Below are positions 15,525 to 27,200 of a stretch of DNA of 42,978 nucleotides, in pieces. Made by a program: the position numbers and the translations under genes. The notes under the pieces are model-generated. The model worked only from the letters and a program-made list of their open reading frames with translations, searched no databases and was not told where the DNA came from. Positions within the stretch are counted from its first letter, which is position 1. Every line of letters begins with the position of its first letter. This DNA is from Krasilnikovozyma curviuscula (taxonomy: Eukaryota; Basidiomycota; Tremellomycetes; Cystofilobasidiales; Mrakiaceae): NCBI GenBank assembly GCA_014825775.1, contig MVAQ01000188.1, positions 1 to 42,978 on the forward strand. The letters are read 5' to 3'.

Positions 15525-18500
15525 ATGGCCTCACGAAGTAGGGCTGCAATTGGGAACGGGCGAGCAACAGGCCTACCTTCAAATCAGTCAACATCGTCCG
15601 CCTCATACTCACGAGTCCCCTCCGGCCGTACAGCATCAACCTCTTCCACTGTAGTAGCAACCCCAGCGTCATCCAAGATGGATTGCAGTACCAGTTCAGC
15701 AGGGAATGTATCAAAGGAGGCCGTGAATGGTGGGGCGGGTGCAACGAGTTCGACGGCGGTCGGACCAGTCGAAGCAAACATCTCGGTATACGTTCGAGTG
15801 AGGTGAGAAGGAGCCTTTGAGCACCATGGCTACTAGATTGGGTAATTTCCTTTGCTGATCGTACTATCTGTTATCCTGAGATCAGAAAAAGAAACGACCA
15901 GGAAATCGCATCGAAATCGCCGTCTGTCCTACTCCCAGCCCACGAACAAGTCAGCACATCCCTTGTCCTCTTGGTCCCTCCCCCAGCATCAGCATCATAT
16001 GGAGCTTCTCAAATAACTGCTCCTGAAACGACAACGGAGGAGTACGCTTTCGACAGAGTCTTCAATCCTGTTTGTACCCAGGAGAGGGTGTTCGAGGAGG
16101 TGGTCCGACCTACTATCAATGAGGTCATGTCTGGTATCAACTGTGCAATCTTTGCTTATGGTCAGAGTGGAACTGGTAAAACGTTAGTTTTTATTTCAAT
16201 ATCGTTGAAGGGGCGTCTTGTCATCCAGATGGTTTGAAACTGACTCTGAGACGTCGCTGCTGTTGTTCTAGGTACACTATGCTTGGCCCCCCTCTGAAAA
16301 GAGGTGAAAAATACCTCACGCCCCTTCTCGTTCCACAATTTGAAGCTGGTATTCTCCCTCGAACGCTCTCTCACCTATTTAACCACCTCAGCCAGCTCGA
16401 CCCCGCAGAAATGGAATGGTCTATCAAAGCTACCTTTGTAGAGATCTACAACGAACAAGTCCGAGATCTCTTTAGCGACCAACCTCCAGTTCCTGGTGGT
16501 TTGGTCGTGTACGAAGATGCGTCCTCCAAATCTACGAACGGCCCACCGACGTTCAACATCAAAGGGGTCCAGGAAACTGTGTTGCTGGATCTCGAAGGTT
16601 CCTTGAAGACTTTGGCTGAAGGAGTGAAGAGGAGAGAGACGGGAGAGACTGGAATGAACAAAGAGTCATCGTGAGTGCTTCGCTCAGGGCGAATGATCAA
16701 TGCCTTTGCTAACAAAACTACTCATCTCGACCATTACTACCAGCCGTTCTCATTCCATCTACTCTATCATCCTTACCATGATTCCAAGAAATGGTCGTTC
16801 AAAGACTTCTAAGTTCAATCTCGTCGATCTGGCTGGATCTGAATCGATCGGTCGTTCAGATGCAACGGGAAACCAAGCTAGAGAGGCCGGTTTGATCAAC
16901 AAGAGTTTGTTGGCACTAGGAAAAATTATGACAAAGCTTTCTGATAGAAAAACAAAGAACGACTCTATTACTTACCGGTCCGTTCACTTTCCTTCCAATC
17001 GACAATCCCTCAAAACAAAACTATAACTGATGGCATTTTGTCTCCAAACTACGACGCAGTGAATCGAAGTTGACATCAATTCTTTCAAGCTCTCTAGGAG
17101 GATCGACTCGAACTCGAATCATTGCAACAATATCACCAGCGGAAATCTCGCTTAGCGAGACGAGATCAACTCTCAAATACGCGACTGCAGCCAAAGGCAT
17201 CGTCAACAAAGTCCAAGGAAGTGGATTGGGACCCAACAGAGATATTTTAATAAAGACTCTGGAATCTCAGATTGCGAAGTTACAGGGTGATCTGAATGTG
17301 AGTTCCCTTTGTCCTCTCTGGTGATGCACAAAGGGACTGACTGCCTTCACATTCGGTTGTCTTTCTTTGCAGGCCACCTACCTTCAAAATGGAGTAAGTC
17401 TGTCCAACAAAACCTACGAAGATCTTAAGGAAAGGGAGCGGCAGAACGAACAGATGATCAGCGACGTCACCAATGCCAAGATTGAGCTTCAAAACAAGCT
17501 GGATGACTCCCAGAGGCAGTACCTTGACGCGGTTGGAAGCATACGCGAGAAGGAGAACCAGTTGAGGATGCTGCAAGAGGCGGTTGCAATGTTGAAAGCT
17601 GAGGCTGAGAGTGACGAGAAGGAGAGGATGCAGCTGGAACATAAGATTGGTCAGTCTTCTTCTTCGTGCAGTGATTCCTCCAGCTGAGATTTTTTTGCGT
17701 TGCTTCGTTTCTCCAGATCGAAAAGAAGAAGTTGCAATCTCTAACACGCTTGCTATCCAGTCTCATCTTTCTTCTACCAATCAAGAAGTCAAATCCCTGG
17801 TCGCCAACACAAAATCCTTCACAGCTGAACAACAAATAATTCACTCAAACTTGCAGACAGCAATCTACCCTGTCCAGTCAACGATACTACCTGTGAGTAT
17901 CCTTCCCTTCTTCAATCCCAGATCCATTCCTGACGTTAAAACTCTCGAATAGGAACTTACCAACGCTCTTGCAGCAGCGGGCGCAACTCTCACCGCGTTC
18001 ACCAGCTCCTCCGCTGCTGTCCAAGCCGTCTCTTCTGCTGCTTGGGAGTCTGCCAAGACTGGCTATGAGACATCGGAGATGTTGGAAGGTGCTGTCAGGT
18101 CCAGCGTTGAGCAGTTGGAGGAGAAATGTAAAGCTGAGTTCGGTGGAATGGGGAGTGCTTTCAAAGGCCATGAGGGAAACTTGAAACAAGTGAGTTATGG
18201 TCTTTGTAGTGTGTGTCATCTAGCTGACTTGCGTTTGTGCGTTTGCAGCTCGCGAGTTCTTCTTCTAGTTGGCCAAAGCTCAACAAGAATAACTTCAAGG
18301 TATTGGCACAAGATAACAAATTCAGAGAGGCTGAGATTTCACAACTATCATCGTCTACTGATACTGTTCGTATGGAAGAGGTGGGTACCAATTCTCTATT
18401 CTCTGAGATTTCCCTTTCTGATGACCTGTATGTTCTGAAGGCTGCTCGAAACCTCGCTCAGAATAACAGAATCCTGTCTCTTCTCCAAGGCCAAGTTTCT

Positions 18501-19727
18501 AACTTTGAGACTGAACTCGCTGATATTCAGGATCAACGATGCCTATTGGATGCCAGAGAAGCTAGATTGAAGGATGGATACTCTGCGCTGAAGGAACAAA
18601 TGGAGGAGCTCCAGAGGAGCAATGAAGAAGGCGCTGCTCAGTTGACTCAGTTTATGTCGTTGGTTGGACGTACAACACAGGCTCTCATAGACAGAGATTC
18701 TGTTACCGGTGAGAGGGTCAGGAAATGGGAGGAAGCGACAGCTGAAGCAGAATCGAACGCGATGGCTGTGAGTGAATCTTGAGCCTTCCTGGGAACTTGT
18801 CCCGCTAATACTCAGTTTTCTATTTTAAAGATCCAAACCGCTTTGGTAACGGATCACAACCTCACAATGGCCAGAGCTCAAGCCATCAACACTGCTGTTC
18901 AAGTCACTGCTTCAAACATGCGTCAAGACCTTTCAGAAATGGGTGCCAACAGGGCCAAGGCTTCCGCCTTCGCTTCTGCTTCCAAAAAGGAAACAGAGCA
19001 GACTGTAAATGAGATGGAGTCGAGTGTGACTACAGGTGTTGACTCCATCAAGAAGCTGGTCAATTCGACCAGCAAGTCCTTGAAATTGGTGCACGAGAAT
19101 GTTGGCTCAACCGTGAGTTTGGCGATTTCCTTGTTTCCATAACGCGGCACTGAAGAAAGATTTATACAATAGATCACATCTTCTGCATCGAACGTTTCTG
19201 GCCATTCTGAGTTCATCAACTCGACATCTGCCCAGCTTCAACAATCAAGCAACGCATTTTCTAAGTCTGGTGTTAAAATAGATCTGCCAACTGGCGCAAC
19301 TCCTCCGCGTCGAACCATCGCTACTTCCCTACCTCTTCCACCTACCAACGAAGATGATGACAACGACGAGATGGAATTGAGCACGACACCGACATCTGAA
19401 GTTCCTCAAATGTCGAGGAGCATGCTACTAGCAACATCAGCCTCATCCACATCAAATGCAGTCGCAGCCTCTTCCCCTGTCCTTCACCTTCCGACGTCGA
19501 AGTCTAAAACTGTGTCTCGAACAGCAACGAACGAAAATCTACCACTGTTCGCCATTGAGGCTTCATCCAAAGCAGCAGGAAGGAAACGTAAGAACTCTGA
19601 TTCCTCTGCGCCTCCTCACAAGGCGTCGAGGAGTGGTGACGCTGCTGCCGCGTTAGGAGATGCGAAGAGCAATATACCCAATACAGGTGGAAGATCTGTC
19701 TCTTCTTCAAAGAGAAGAGCAGCTTGA
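15525..19727 (+). CDS. bimC: Kinesin-5 (BimC/Eg5-type) mitotic motor
   Basis: Plus-end-directed tetrameric motor family that slides antiparallel spindle microtubules. Exons: 15525-15802, 15886-16182, 16272-16670, 16744-16977, 17060-17297, 17373-17649, 17717-17892, 17953-18189, 18249-18767, 18831-19112, 19173-19727; 1163 residues, normal for the family. A Ser/Thr-rich head (1-85) precedes the motor. The P-loop GQSGTGKT is at about 184-191, switch I is NKESSRSH and switch II is VDLAGSE. The run [17 protein letters not shown] is typical of kinesin-5. Coiled coil follows from about 483. Near residue 1022 the motif [16 protein letters not shown] fits a BimC box (putative Cdk site). The C-terminus is basic (GRKRKN, SSKRRAA). 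The ATG has a purine at -3. Confidence 0.93.
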
Positions 19728-20719
19728 GGTAGACGTGATAGTTTCGTAGATAGTTTTGAGTACTTTTCGTTGGCGCTTATTTTTTTCTTTGATTTCGCTT
19801 CCACTTTGCTTTAGATACCCGTCACTCTTCCAAGTACATACAGGAGGTGTAATGCCTTGATTTGTTGCAGTTTTCGTCTTGATTTTATTTGTTCTTTATT
19901 TGACTTCAGATTCTCTTAAAAAGAGTGCCAAACCTGCCCTCTGCAAGAGCAAGCAACGAGTCTGACTGTCATAGTTACAAGATTAAAATCGTGCAAACCA
20001 TCTTACATACCTGATTATCTTGCTTACTGAAAGCCTTTATACACCAAAAATAAATAAATAACAGCGTGTCTGCTCAGAAAACGAGCTCGCATAAATACGA
20101 TGCGACATCCCCTAAACTCATTTGCCTTTCGGACACACGTGCAATCTCACATCTGTATCAAGTTTCATATCAACAATAATCCCCATAATAAGAAATAGAA
20201 TCAGCGGAGATTCTGCTGGTCACTGCTCCACCACTGACCCGTGTTGACGATGGGAACATGGAATTCGCCCTACCGAACCGAACAAGGCTCGCGTTATTTT
20301 ACTTTTTTTTGGTAACTCCGCCGTCAACGCTTCAGGACTGTGCTCGCTTTTCTTGGGGGTGAGTATACCATATCTACTTGTCCATCAGACAGCTGCTCAG
20401 TATGAGATTAGAAGGGGAGGAGGCGAAGGACGTTCATTGCCACTGTTTTACTTCTTTCTTTGTTTGGATTTGTCGCGCCCTTCTGCCCTTTCCCCCCCTT
20501 GGCCCCCAATCACTCCTGTTGCATCTCGTCCCAGCTCGTATGCTTAACATCTCCCTCTCTTCTTCTCGTGGGATACTTGGTGCTGCGCTGTCGTTCGCCT
20601 CTTGCCCTGTCATTCTTCCTGAAACTTCCTATGCATTCTGGCTCCCCTCTCCGACTCGCAGCACTCCTTTTTTTTGAGCGCCCAACTCCAAGCAACCCAA
20701 ACAAACACTCAAATAAAAA
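19728..20719. other. Intergenic, kinesin 3' end to carbonic anhydrase 5' end
   Basis: Nearly 1 kb. The first half should hold the kinesin 3' UTR. From about 20440 to 20715 the plus strand is strongly pyrimidine-rich (cttctttctttg, ctctcttcttctcg), a common feature of fungal promoters and 5' leaders. I see no gene here. Confidence 0.6.
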
Positions 20720-22389
20720 ATGGAATCTCCTGAAGCTATCCCTTCACCATTGCTCCTTCCAGCTGCTCTGCCAGACGTGAGCATCCCACAGCCTACCTCT
20801 GTGGGCTTGGAGAACACCAAGGCCGTTGATTCTGAGGGCAATACCACTGAATCCAAAGTTGGACTCAGTGACATACCGAACATCAACTCGCAGTGGTCGT
20901 GAGTCTACTTTCTTTCTGATATCTGCAGTTAGCCGTATTTTGTTGTTCGACTCAGGAGAAACAAACTGATCCTTGGCTTGCTTCGCCTCAATCACTCCAG
21001 GAATAGCAGTAAAGAATGCACTTTACAGCCCATCAGTTCCACATCTGGCATTGTTGAGAAACCAAAAGTACTCTGGTTAGGTTGCAGTGACTCAAGGTGA
21101 GTTGGGTGGATTTTGCTGGTGCTTTTGAGAAACGCCATCAATATCGGCGGCTACCCGTAGATTCTGCACATCGAGATGGATTTTTGATAAGACCATATCT
21201 GAAGTATTCTTTCTTGATCGTTAGGGTTCCGGAGAGTACTTTAGTAGCTGCTCGACCTGGTGAAATCTTGGTTCACGTTAGTCCTCGCCACTACCTTTCC
21301 GACCGCTGTTTGACTAACAATACAACTCCCTCACATATTTTCGGGCTTTTGGTCACTCACTCGTTCATGATCGTCGGTACAGCGCAACATCGGCAACCAG
21401 TTTCACGTCGATGACGATTCTGCCAACGCCTGTCTCGCATACGCTTTGGAGGAAGCCCATGTCGAACACAGTGAATATCCTTTTCTCCACTATTCTCTTC
21501 CAGAAGACAATGTGTGATAACAGCAGTCATAGTCTTTTGGATTGGTTGAATCGCGCGAATACTAAACTGCTTCATTTTACTATTCACTTTTCAGTCCTCG
21601 TGGTGGGTCACACTTCATGCACTGGGTGCTTAACAGCCTTCGAAGCCCCTCCACCAGCACCTCCTTCTCCAGCGTTGTCCCCAGTCCTAAACAAGGTCCG
21701 TTATTCTCTATTCGCTAACCTTGATCATCCATCAGCGTTGGAGCTTCAATAACGTCTCTCATCTTTCGTTTCAATAGAAGGGCTATCAAACGCCTCTCGA
21801 GCGCTTTCTAACACCACTTATCTCCCTTCGTCACTCACACACCCTCACCTCCAGACACGGCGCCGATAAACAGCCTGATCTGCAGGATTTGGTCGAAGAG
21901 AACGTGCGGCGAGCTGTGCGAGAGATCGTTGGTGTAAGTCAACTTGCTCTTTATATACTTTTCTGAGCTTGGGTATTACAGACACTATGGAATCACTGAT
22001 GTAAATTGGGATTGTGATATATAGAGCGAGTCGGTTCAGTGGAACTGGGAGGACGCTGCTAAAGGCGTACCAGGCGTGAAACCCGTTTCCGGTCCGTCCA
22101 TCAAACTTGTACCTGACCTATCCATGTTATAAGAGCTAATTTGAGCTTTCCGCTTGTATTGAATTGCGCAGTTCATGGGTTGGTGTACCACCTCTCCACC
22201 GGCCGCCTGCACAATTTACACTGTTCCTCCCTCCCGCCATTTCCCCAAGAAGTCGCCCAAGATACCAAAGAGATTGCTTCTACCTCCATGGATAGAATCT
22301 TCAGTGGTTCCAGCAACGTTCCGCCCGTGGAAGCGGCGAAGGTACTCCATGAACTGCTTGTTGAGATGAGGATTCCAGACGCTTTCTAG
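20720..22389 (+). CDS. Beta-class carbonic anhydrase
   Basis: Zinc enzyme that interconverts CO2 and bicarbonate, used in fungi for anaplerotic bicarbonate supply and CO2 sensing. Exons: 20720-20898, 21001-21096, 21225-21276, 21383-21470, 21595-21695, 21778-21933, 22025-22091, 22172-22389; 318 residues. Zinc ligands are Cys88 (in GCSDSRVPE), His144 and Cys147 (in GHTSCTGC); the Asp90/Arg92 dyad is present, followed by HRNIGN. The C-terminal VHGLVYHLSTGRL is typical of the family. The first 60 residues are Pro/Ser-rich and acidic, unlike a classic mitochondrial presequence. The family usually has Gly-Gly after the second Cys, where this protein has Thr-Gly. The exon 1-2 junction was chosen because it restores family spacing between the conserved Trp and the zinc loop; an alternative acceptor at 20955 would add 15 residues. 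Confidence 0.92.
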
Positions 22390-22809
22390 ATAGCTCCTGA
22401 GGATGTTAGTCATAGTATCTATGCTTTGTCTTTCGTTTCATTTGTCTGCTCTGAGCAATGCTGAAAGGTCTTCGTAAGAGACTAATACTCGGTTTGTTTT
22501 GATAGCCGTCGCAAGGAGAATGGATCGAACCTCGGAAGCAATTTTTGGGAGATCCCTTCCACCACCAAGCTTTCAAACTCTGATCCAGGTGTGTAGACGT
22601 CTTCTGATTTGCTCTACTAGAAAAAGCTCCAGCACGACGGATCCCATGCTGAGCGCCACGACTACAAATCCGCTTCTCGACGTGGCACTGAATTAAAGTC
22701 TATCATCTAACTTCATTCAGCTGGAGAAATACAAAGAACGACTACTTTTTGTATTCAGCTTCAGACCTCTCGGCATAGTCGTGCTGTGAAGTCCTCTACT
22801 GAGGCGACC
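22390..22809. other. Short intergenic region
   Basis: 420 bases between two plus-strand genes. Small open frames here (for example 22499-22696) lack start context and protein-like composition. I see no gene. Confidence 0.6.
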
Positions 22810-23960
22810 ATGATGACCTCGAACCTCCCTCTGTCGAAGTCAAGGTACCCCTTCATCATCCTCGTTTTTTCGTTCCTCCTCCTCTCATCCACTTCCTCCC
22901 ATGCAGCCCTCAAACCCAAGAAAGTCGCTCTGAAAAACATCAACACGCTGACGTTTTATGGCAACCAGCTCACGCAAGGCCGTCGAACAGCGCCCATTCA
23001 ACAGCTCACCTGCCACGGTCGAGGGTGTAGTGTATTCAAGCCTGATGTTGTGCAATGTAGCAACGTCGGTGATGATGGAGCTGGAAATATTCAGTGGAAG
23101 TGCGAGGCGGACCTGCCAGAGGCCATTCGGCTCGGCAGGGTCGAGGTCAGTTGCGAAGGCTGGACCAATGCGGCAGATCCCAATATCCTACAAGGTAAGT
23201 ACTGATCATTGTTGCATAATCCCAAGGTGATATTATCTCTGACATTGTTCATTGGCACTGCAGGCTCTTGTGGTCTTACTTACAACCTCATCCTCTCTGG
23301 TAAATCCAGCGCTTCATCCTCTTCTCAACCAAAGAAACCATGGGCCTGTGAGTCGTCACACAAATGCCGTGATACTTAAATATTTTACTGATATTCTGAT
23401 ATCTTGTTGATTCAGTCGATGACTACGTCGGAGCAGTCTTTATGGCCCTCTTCTGGTCTGGCGTCGCCTTCTTCCTCTACCTCATTATTAAGAACTGGTT
23501 CTTCCCCTCACCTCAAACCCCTGGCCGACAGCCTCCCGGAGCAGGACCCCGACCTGGTTTCTGGAGCGGTGGCGGCGGAGGGGGAGGCGGTGGTGGAGGA
23601 GGACAACCACCTTACGACCCATTCGACACACCGCCCCCACCGTATTCATCCGGCGGGTCGGGTACCTCAACCTCGAAACCCCCTTCCGATTCCTCATGGC
23701 AGCCAGGGTTCTGGACGGGTCTGGGGATAGGGGCTGTTGCGACGGGGCTATTCAGCCAGACGAGGCACCCGCAGAACTTGCCCCCTCCGGCGATACCGAG
23801 GACGGGTCTGAACGACTACTACGACTTTGATCGCCCGACTGCTGTCGGTCAGCCGGGCCCGGGTCCGTCAACGAGTGCCATGAGGGCTAGGAACACCGGT
23901 GGTAGTGATTTGGGTGAGACCAGGCGGTCGACAGGCTTTGGCGGGACTTCCAATCGTTAA
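22810..23960 (+). CDS. SARAF: SARAF-like ER membrane protein (SOCE-associated regulatory factor)
   Basis: Single-pass protein of the SARAF/TMEM66 family, which in animals down-regulates store-operated Ca2+ entry from the ER; the fungal role is not known. Exons: 22810-23194, 23264-23347, 23416-23960; 337 residues. A signal peptide (hydrophobic run ending SSTSSHA, about residue 36) precedes a Cys-containing lumenal domain with LTFYGNQLT, LTCHGRGC, VQCSNVG, QWKCEADLP and VSCEGW, characteristic of the family. One membrane helix spans about 161-183 (VFMALFWSGVAFFLYLIIKN). The cytosolic tail is Gly/Pro-rich, with a glycine tract of about a dozen residues near 212-224 and a second hydrophobic patch (GFWTGLGIGAVATGLF). 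Two adjacent ATG codons make the start ambiguous by one residue. Confidence 0.9.
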
Positions 23961-24200
23961 ACACAAATAGCCGCTTTCTGCCCACTCTTTGTATTTCTAT
24001 CATCACCTCCGTTTATATCGCTTTTGCTTGCTGGATATCGCAGAGAATGCCGAATGCGCAAGAAGTGGTATCGAGTCTGTTGTGTATCGAGAAGAATCAT
24101 GCAAGTGTGGTAAAAAGATGAACTAATCTATGAGAGAGAGAAAAACGGATACATATAAATACATTGCAAAGATCAATACAACTGGTAAAAAGGGTTAGAA

Positions 24201-27200
24201 TCAGACAATCGTACGACAAACGGTGTCGATGATGTTTGACCCCTTTTTGGCGTAGACCAATAGGTATGGATTCGCGTTGGAGCCGGTGGTATCGCCGAGA
24301 ACTTCCTCCTTTGGTACTTTAGTAACGTATGAACTAGAGGAAAAATCGAGAGACATTAGCTTGGTCATTCATCAACGAAGAAAAGGACAGTGTGGGCACG
24401 CACTCGTTGTATTTGAACCATTCGTCAGGGTTATGAGGAAGATTTCGTTGGTAGAGATAATAGTGACCAAAACCAACGTTCCCTGTTAAAATAATAAGAA
24501 TAATAATACAATGAAAATGGTCAAAATCAACTTCGCGCACAAGGTAACGTAGCGAATAAAATAAAGGAATATTCACCTCGATGAATGAAGACACTACTCA
24601 GTTCATACTCCTGCTTTTGTTCATCTTTCCAGATCTCCTCCGTTTGCTGCTTGAGCTTCTCAACTGACTCTAGAGCAGCTGTTTGCTCCGTTTTGATGCT
24701 TAGTTCGTGATCTCGAAGCTCGAAGAGCAAGGTGTCGTCGAGGTGTGTGGTATGAAAAGGATGAGATCCATCTTTAATTGCCTTAGAAGAGAATAAGCTG
24801 GAAAGATGCAAAAGGCTATCAGAGTATCCTTGTTTCTGAAGACAGTTCAAGCAAAAATTCAGCAATTTGCCAATGAGGCAGACGTAGGAAGAATAAACCT
24901 ACTCTCGGTCTGCGAAGCTCGTCTATTCTATTTCGAAGTCGTTTCATTTCTTGAACGTTTTGTTTGAAGACTGCCTTCTTTTTTGGGTCTGAGTTCTCAC
25001 TATATCGATCCATGTAGAGCGTTTCAGGGAACTTGATGAAAGCGTTAGATTTGTAAGGTTGAGCTGTTTCTCTGTCAAATTGAGCTCGCTGTAGTGGTGT
25101 AGTTGTAGCAGCAGAGAGAATGTCAGAAACAAAATCAGGAGGAAGCAAGAATAGACAAAGAGCTGACTTGAAGCTGGACGTGGAAAAGTGCAGGTAGTTG
25201 GATGGGAATTTCTGCCTTTAAGCCTTTCTTACCTCCCAAGTCGATCAACTCTGGACTGAAGTAATCTGCAAGACCATCGTGGATATCTCTTGAGCTACCA
25301 CCATCTTCACCAACGTTGAGTAGAACATGATTAAAAATGACATCTTTGTCATGAGCTGCCGATGGTGTCATCTCATCCTCGAACTGGAGAACTTGACGAG
25401 ATTTGCCATAAAAGAGACTGGAGAAGGAGAAGGTAATTAGTGGAGCAGCTCAAAATGATAGCTGTGGTAAAAAAAATAAAACAAACCGTTGAATGATATT
25501 GACAATGTTAGAATCGGTCATCGCTGACGGGCTGCTCGTATCCATAGCAGCCTCAATCTGAAATAGACAGTTGTCCATGCACTCAGATACGTCGTGCTGT
25601 TTACCAAACATCATGTCTCCATTATTTGCCGAAACCAGTGCCTGTTTTGGGGGTGGAAGTGATGGAGGTTGAGAGGTAGATGATGTAGTACGTGTCGGTT
25701 GAAGCATTGTTGGCGGCATGGAGGGATCGAAGGCCATGTCGGCGGGGTTATCATTGAGAATTGGTGTCTGAAGAGGTGGAGCTAGAGCAGAAACAGAAGC
25801 ATTGTTTATTGATGCTAGTTCTGGAACTGAGATTGTGGGTTCAACGGCAGGAAGACATTGGTAGTTGTCGGTTCGGAGAGTCTTTCTAGGAGAAGAGCTA
25901 CCAGCACCGGATGAGTCAGTTTGGGAGACTTCTGAGGAGACAACCGAGGCATCTTCTTCTGTTGGAACTAGAACCGATGATGTACGAGGCTGGGAGGAAG
26001 TTGAAGCTAGCACCTGCTCAACGCAGTCAACGTCCATCGCATCATCCTCTCTGTCGACACTTGATCTCTTTCCGAGAATGGATGGGGGAGATGCCATAGC
26101 GTCATTAGGGGATAGAGCAAGCGTTGTCAGTGCAGCAGCATCTGTCATATTGGCTTGAGGAGCCGCGGTACTAGTTTCTTCACCATTTCTTGGCACAGGG
26201 ACGGGAAGGGTAGAGACAACAGGTTCTGCAGGTGATTTAACCACTGGAACCAGTGAATTGTCCTGCTCTTCGTCTTGTGAAGTGACAAGTGCAAGGTAGG
26301 CAAGATCTCTCGCTGGAGCAATGGCGGCCGTGTTGCTGTACTGAAGACTGGTGAAGAGATCACCCAGTTGTTTAATAACTATTTAATAAACATAGCTTAG
26401 CAACGGGGGGATTGGTCAAAGATTAAAGGAGCTCAACTAACAAATGTTGGATCTTTCAATCTCCTTTGTGGAAACGGCTCTGCCTCCAACCCTGATGTCC
26501 TGCACGGTAGCGAGCTGCAAACCATCGTATCTCTGGAAGTTGACCACACAGTCCCTCAATTCAGCTATAGTATAAAAGTACTTTTAAGAAAAGAAGAATA
26601 TTCTTCAGTAACAGATAAATTTGTGACGGCGAGCAAGAGTCTCACTTGGAGCAGGGAGTTGAGGTAACAAGTGTTTCCGATATTGTCAAGACCGACCGGA
26701 TGGGTAGCACTGACTGGAGCTGTTGCAGGGACATCCATTTCTTAAAAACAATTATTTTAGTACACTCCATACATCATACAGAAGGAGACAGTGCAGATTA
26801 ATCTCACCACGTCGACCTGTGTGAACAAATTTTCTGAGCTTGTCACTGTTTCGAGCATCGGCAATCGAGCTCAAAGCCGCCTTCCATTTGGGTGCAGTGA
26901 AGGGGGAGTCCGAAATTCTAATTTCGTACAGACTGTTAAAAACCCACCAAAGCAAATCGTGTTAGCAGTCTCGAGGTACACAACAAAAACTACGCCGACG
27001 AAGCTCACGTTAGAATCATCTCGTTATCGATGTCTTCGGTGCATTCAAACATCTTATATGCCTCCTTCGGGTCCATAGTCTCCTTCTCGGTCTCACTGAT
27101 GACATCCTTCAACAGAGGCGAAATCTTATGTTCCTGAAGGACCTTCAGGGCTTCAATCAGCTTCATTTTAGCTTGCTTGAACTCTGGAGTACCAGAACCA

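Noticed and set aside
22499..22696. Plus-strand open frame after the carbonic anhydrase stop
   Set aside because: The carbonic anhydrase already has a complete C-terminus, and this frame has no ATG at its start and no motif.
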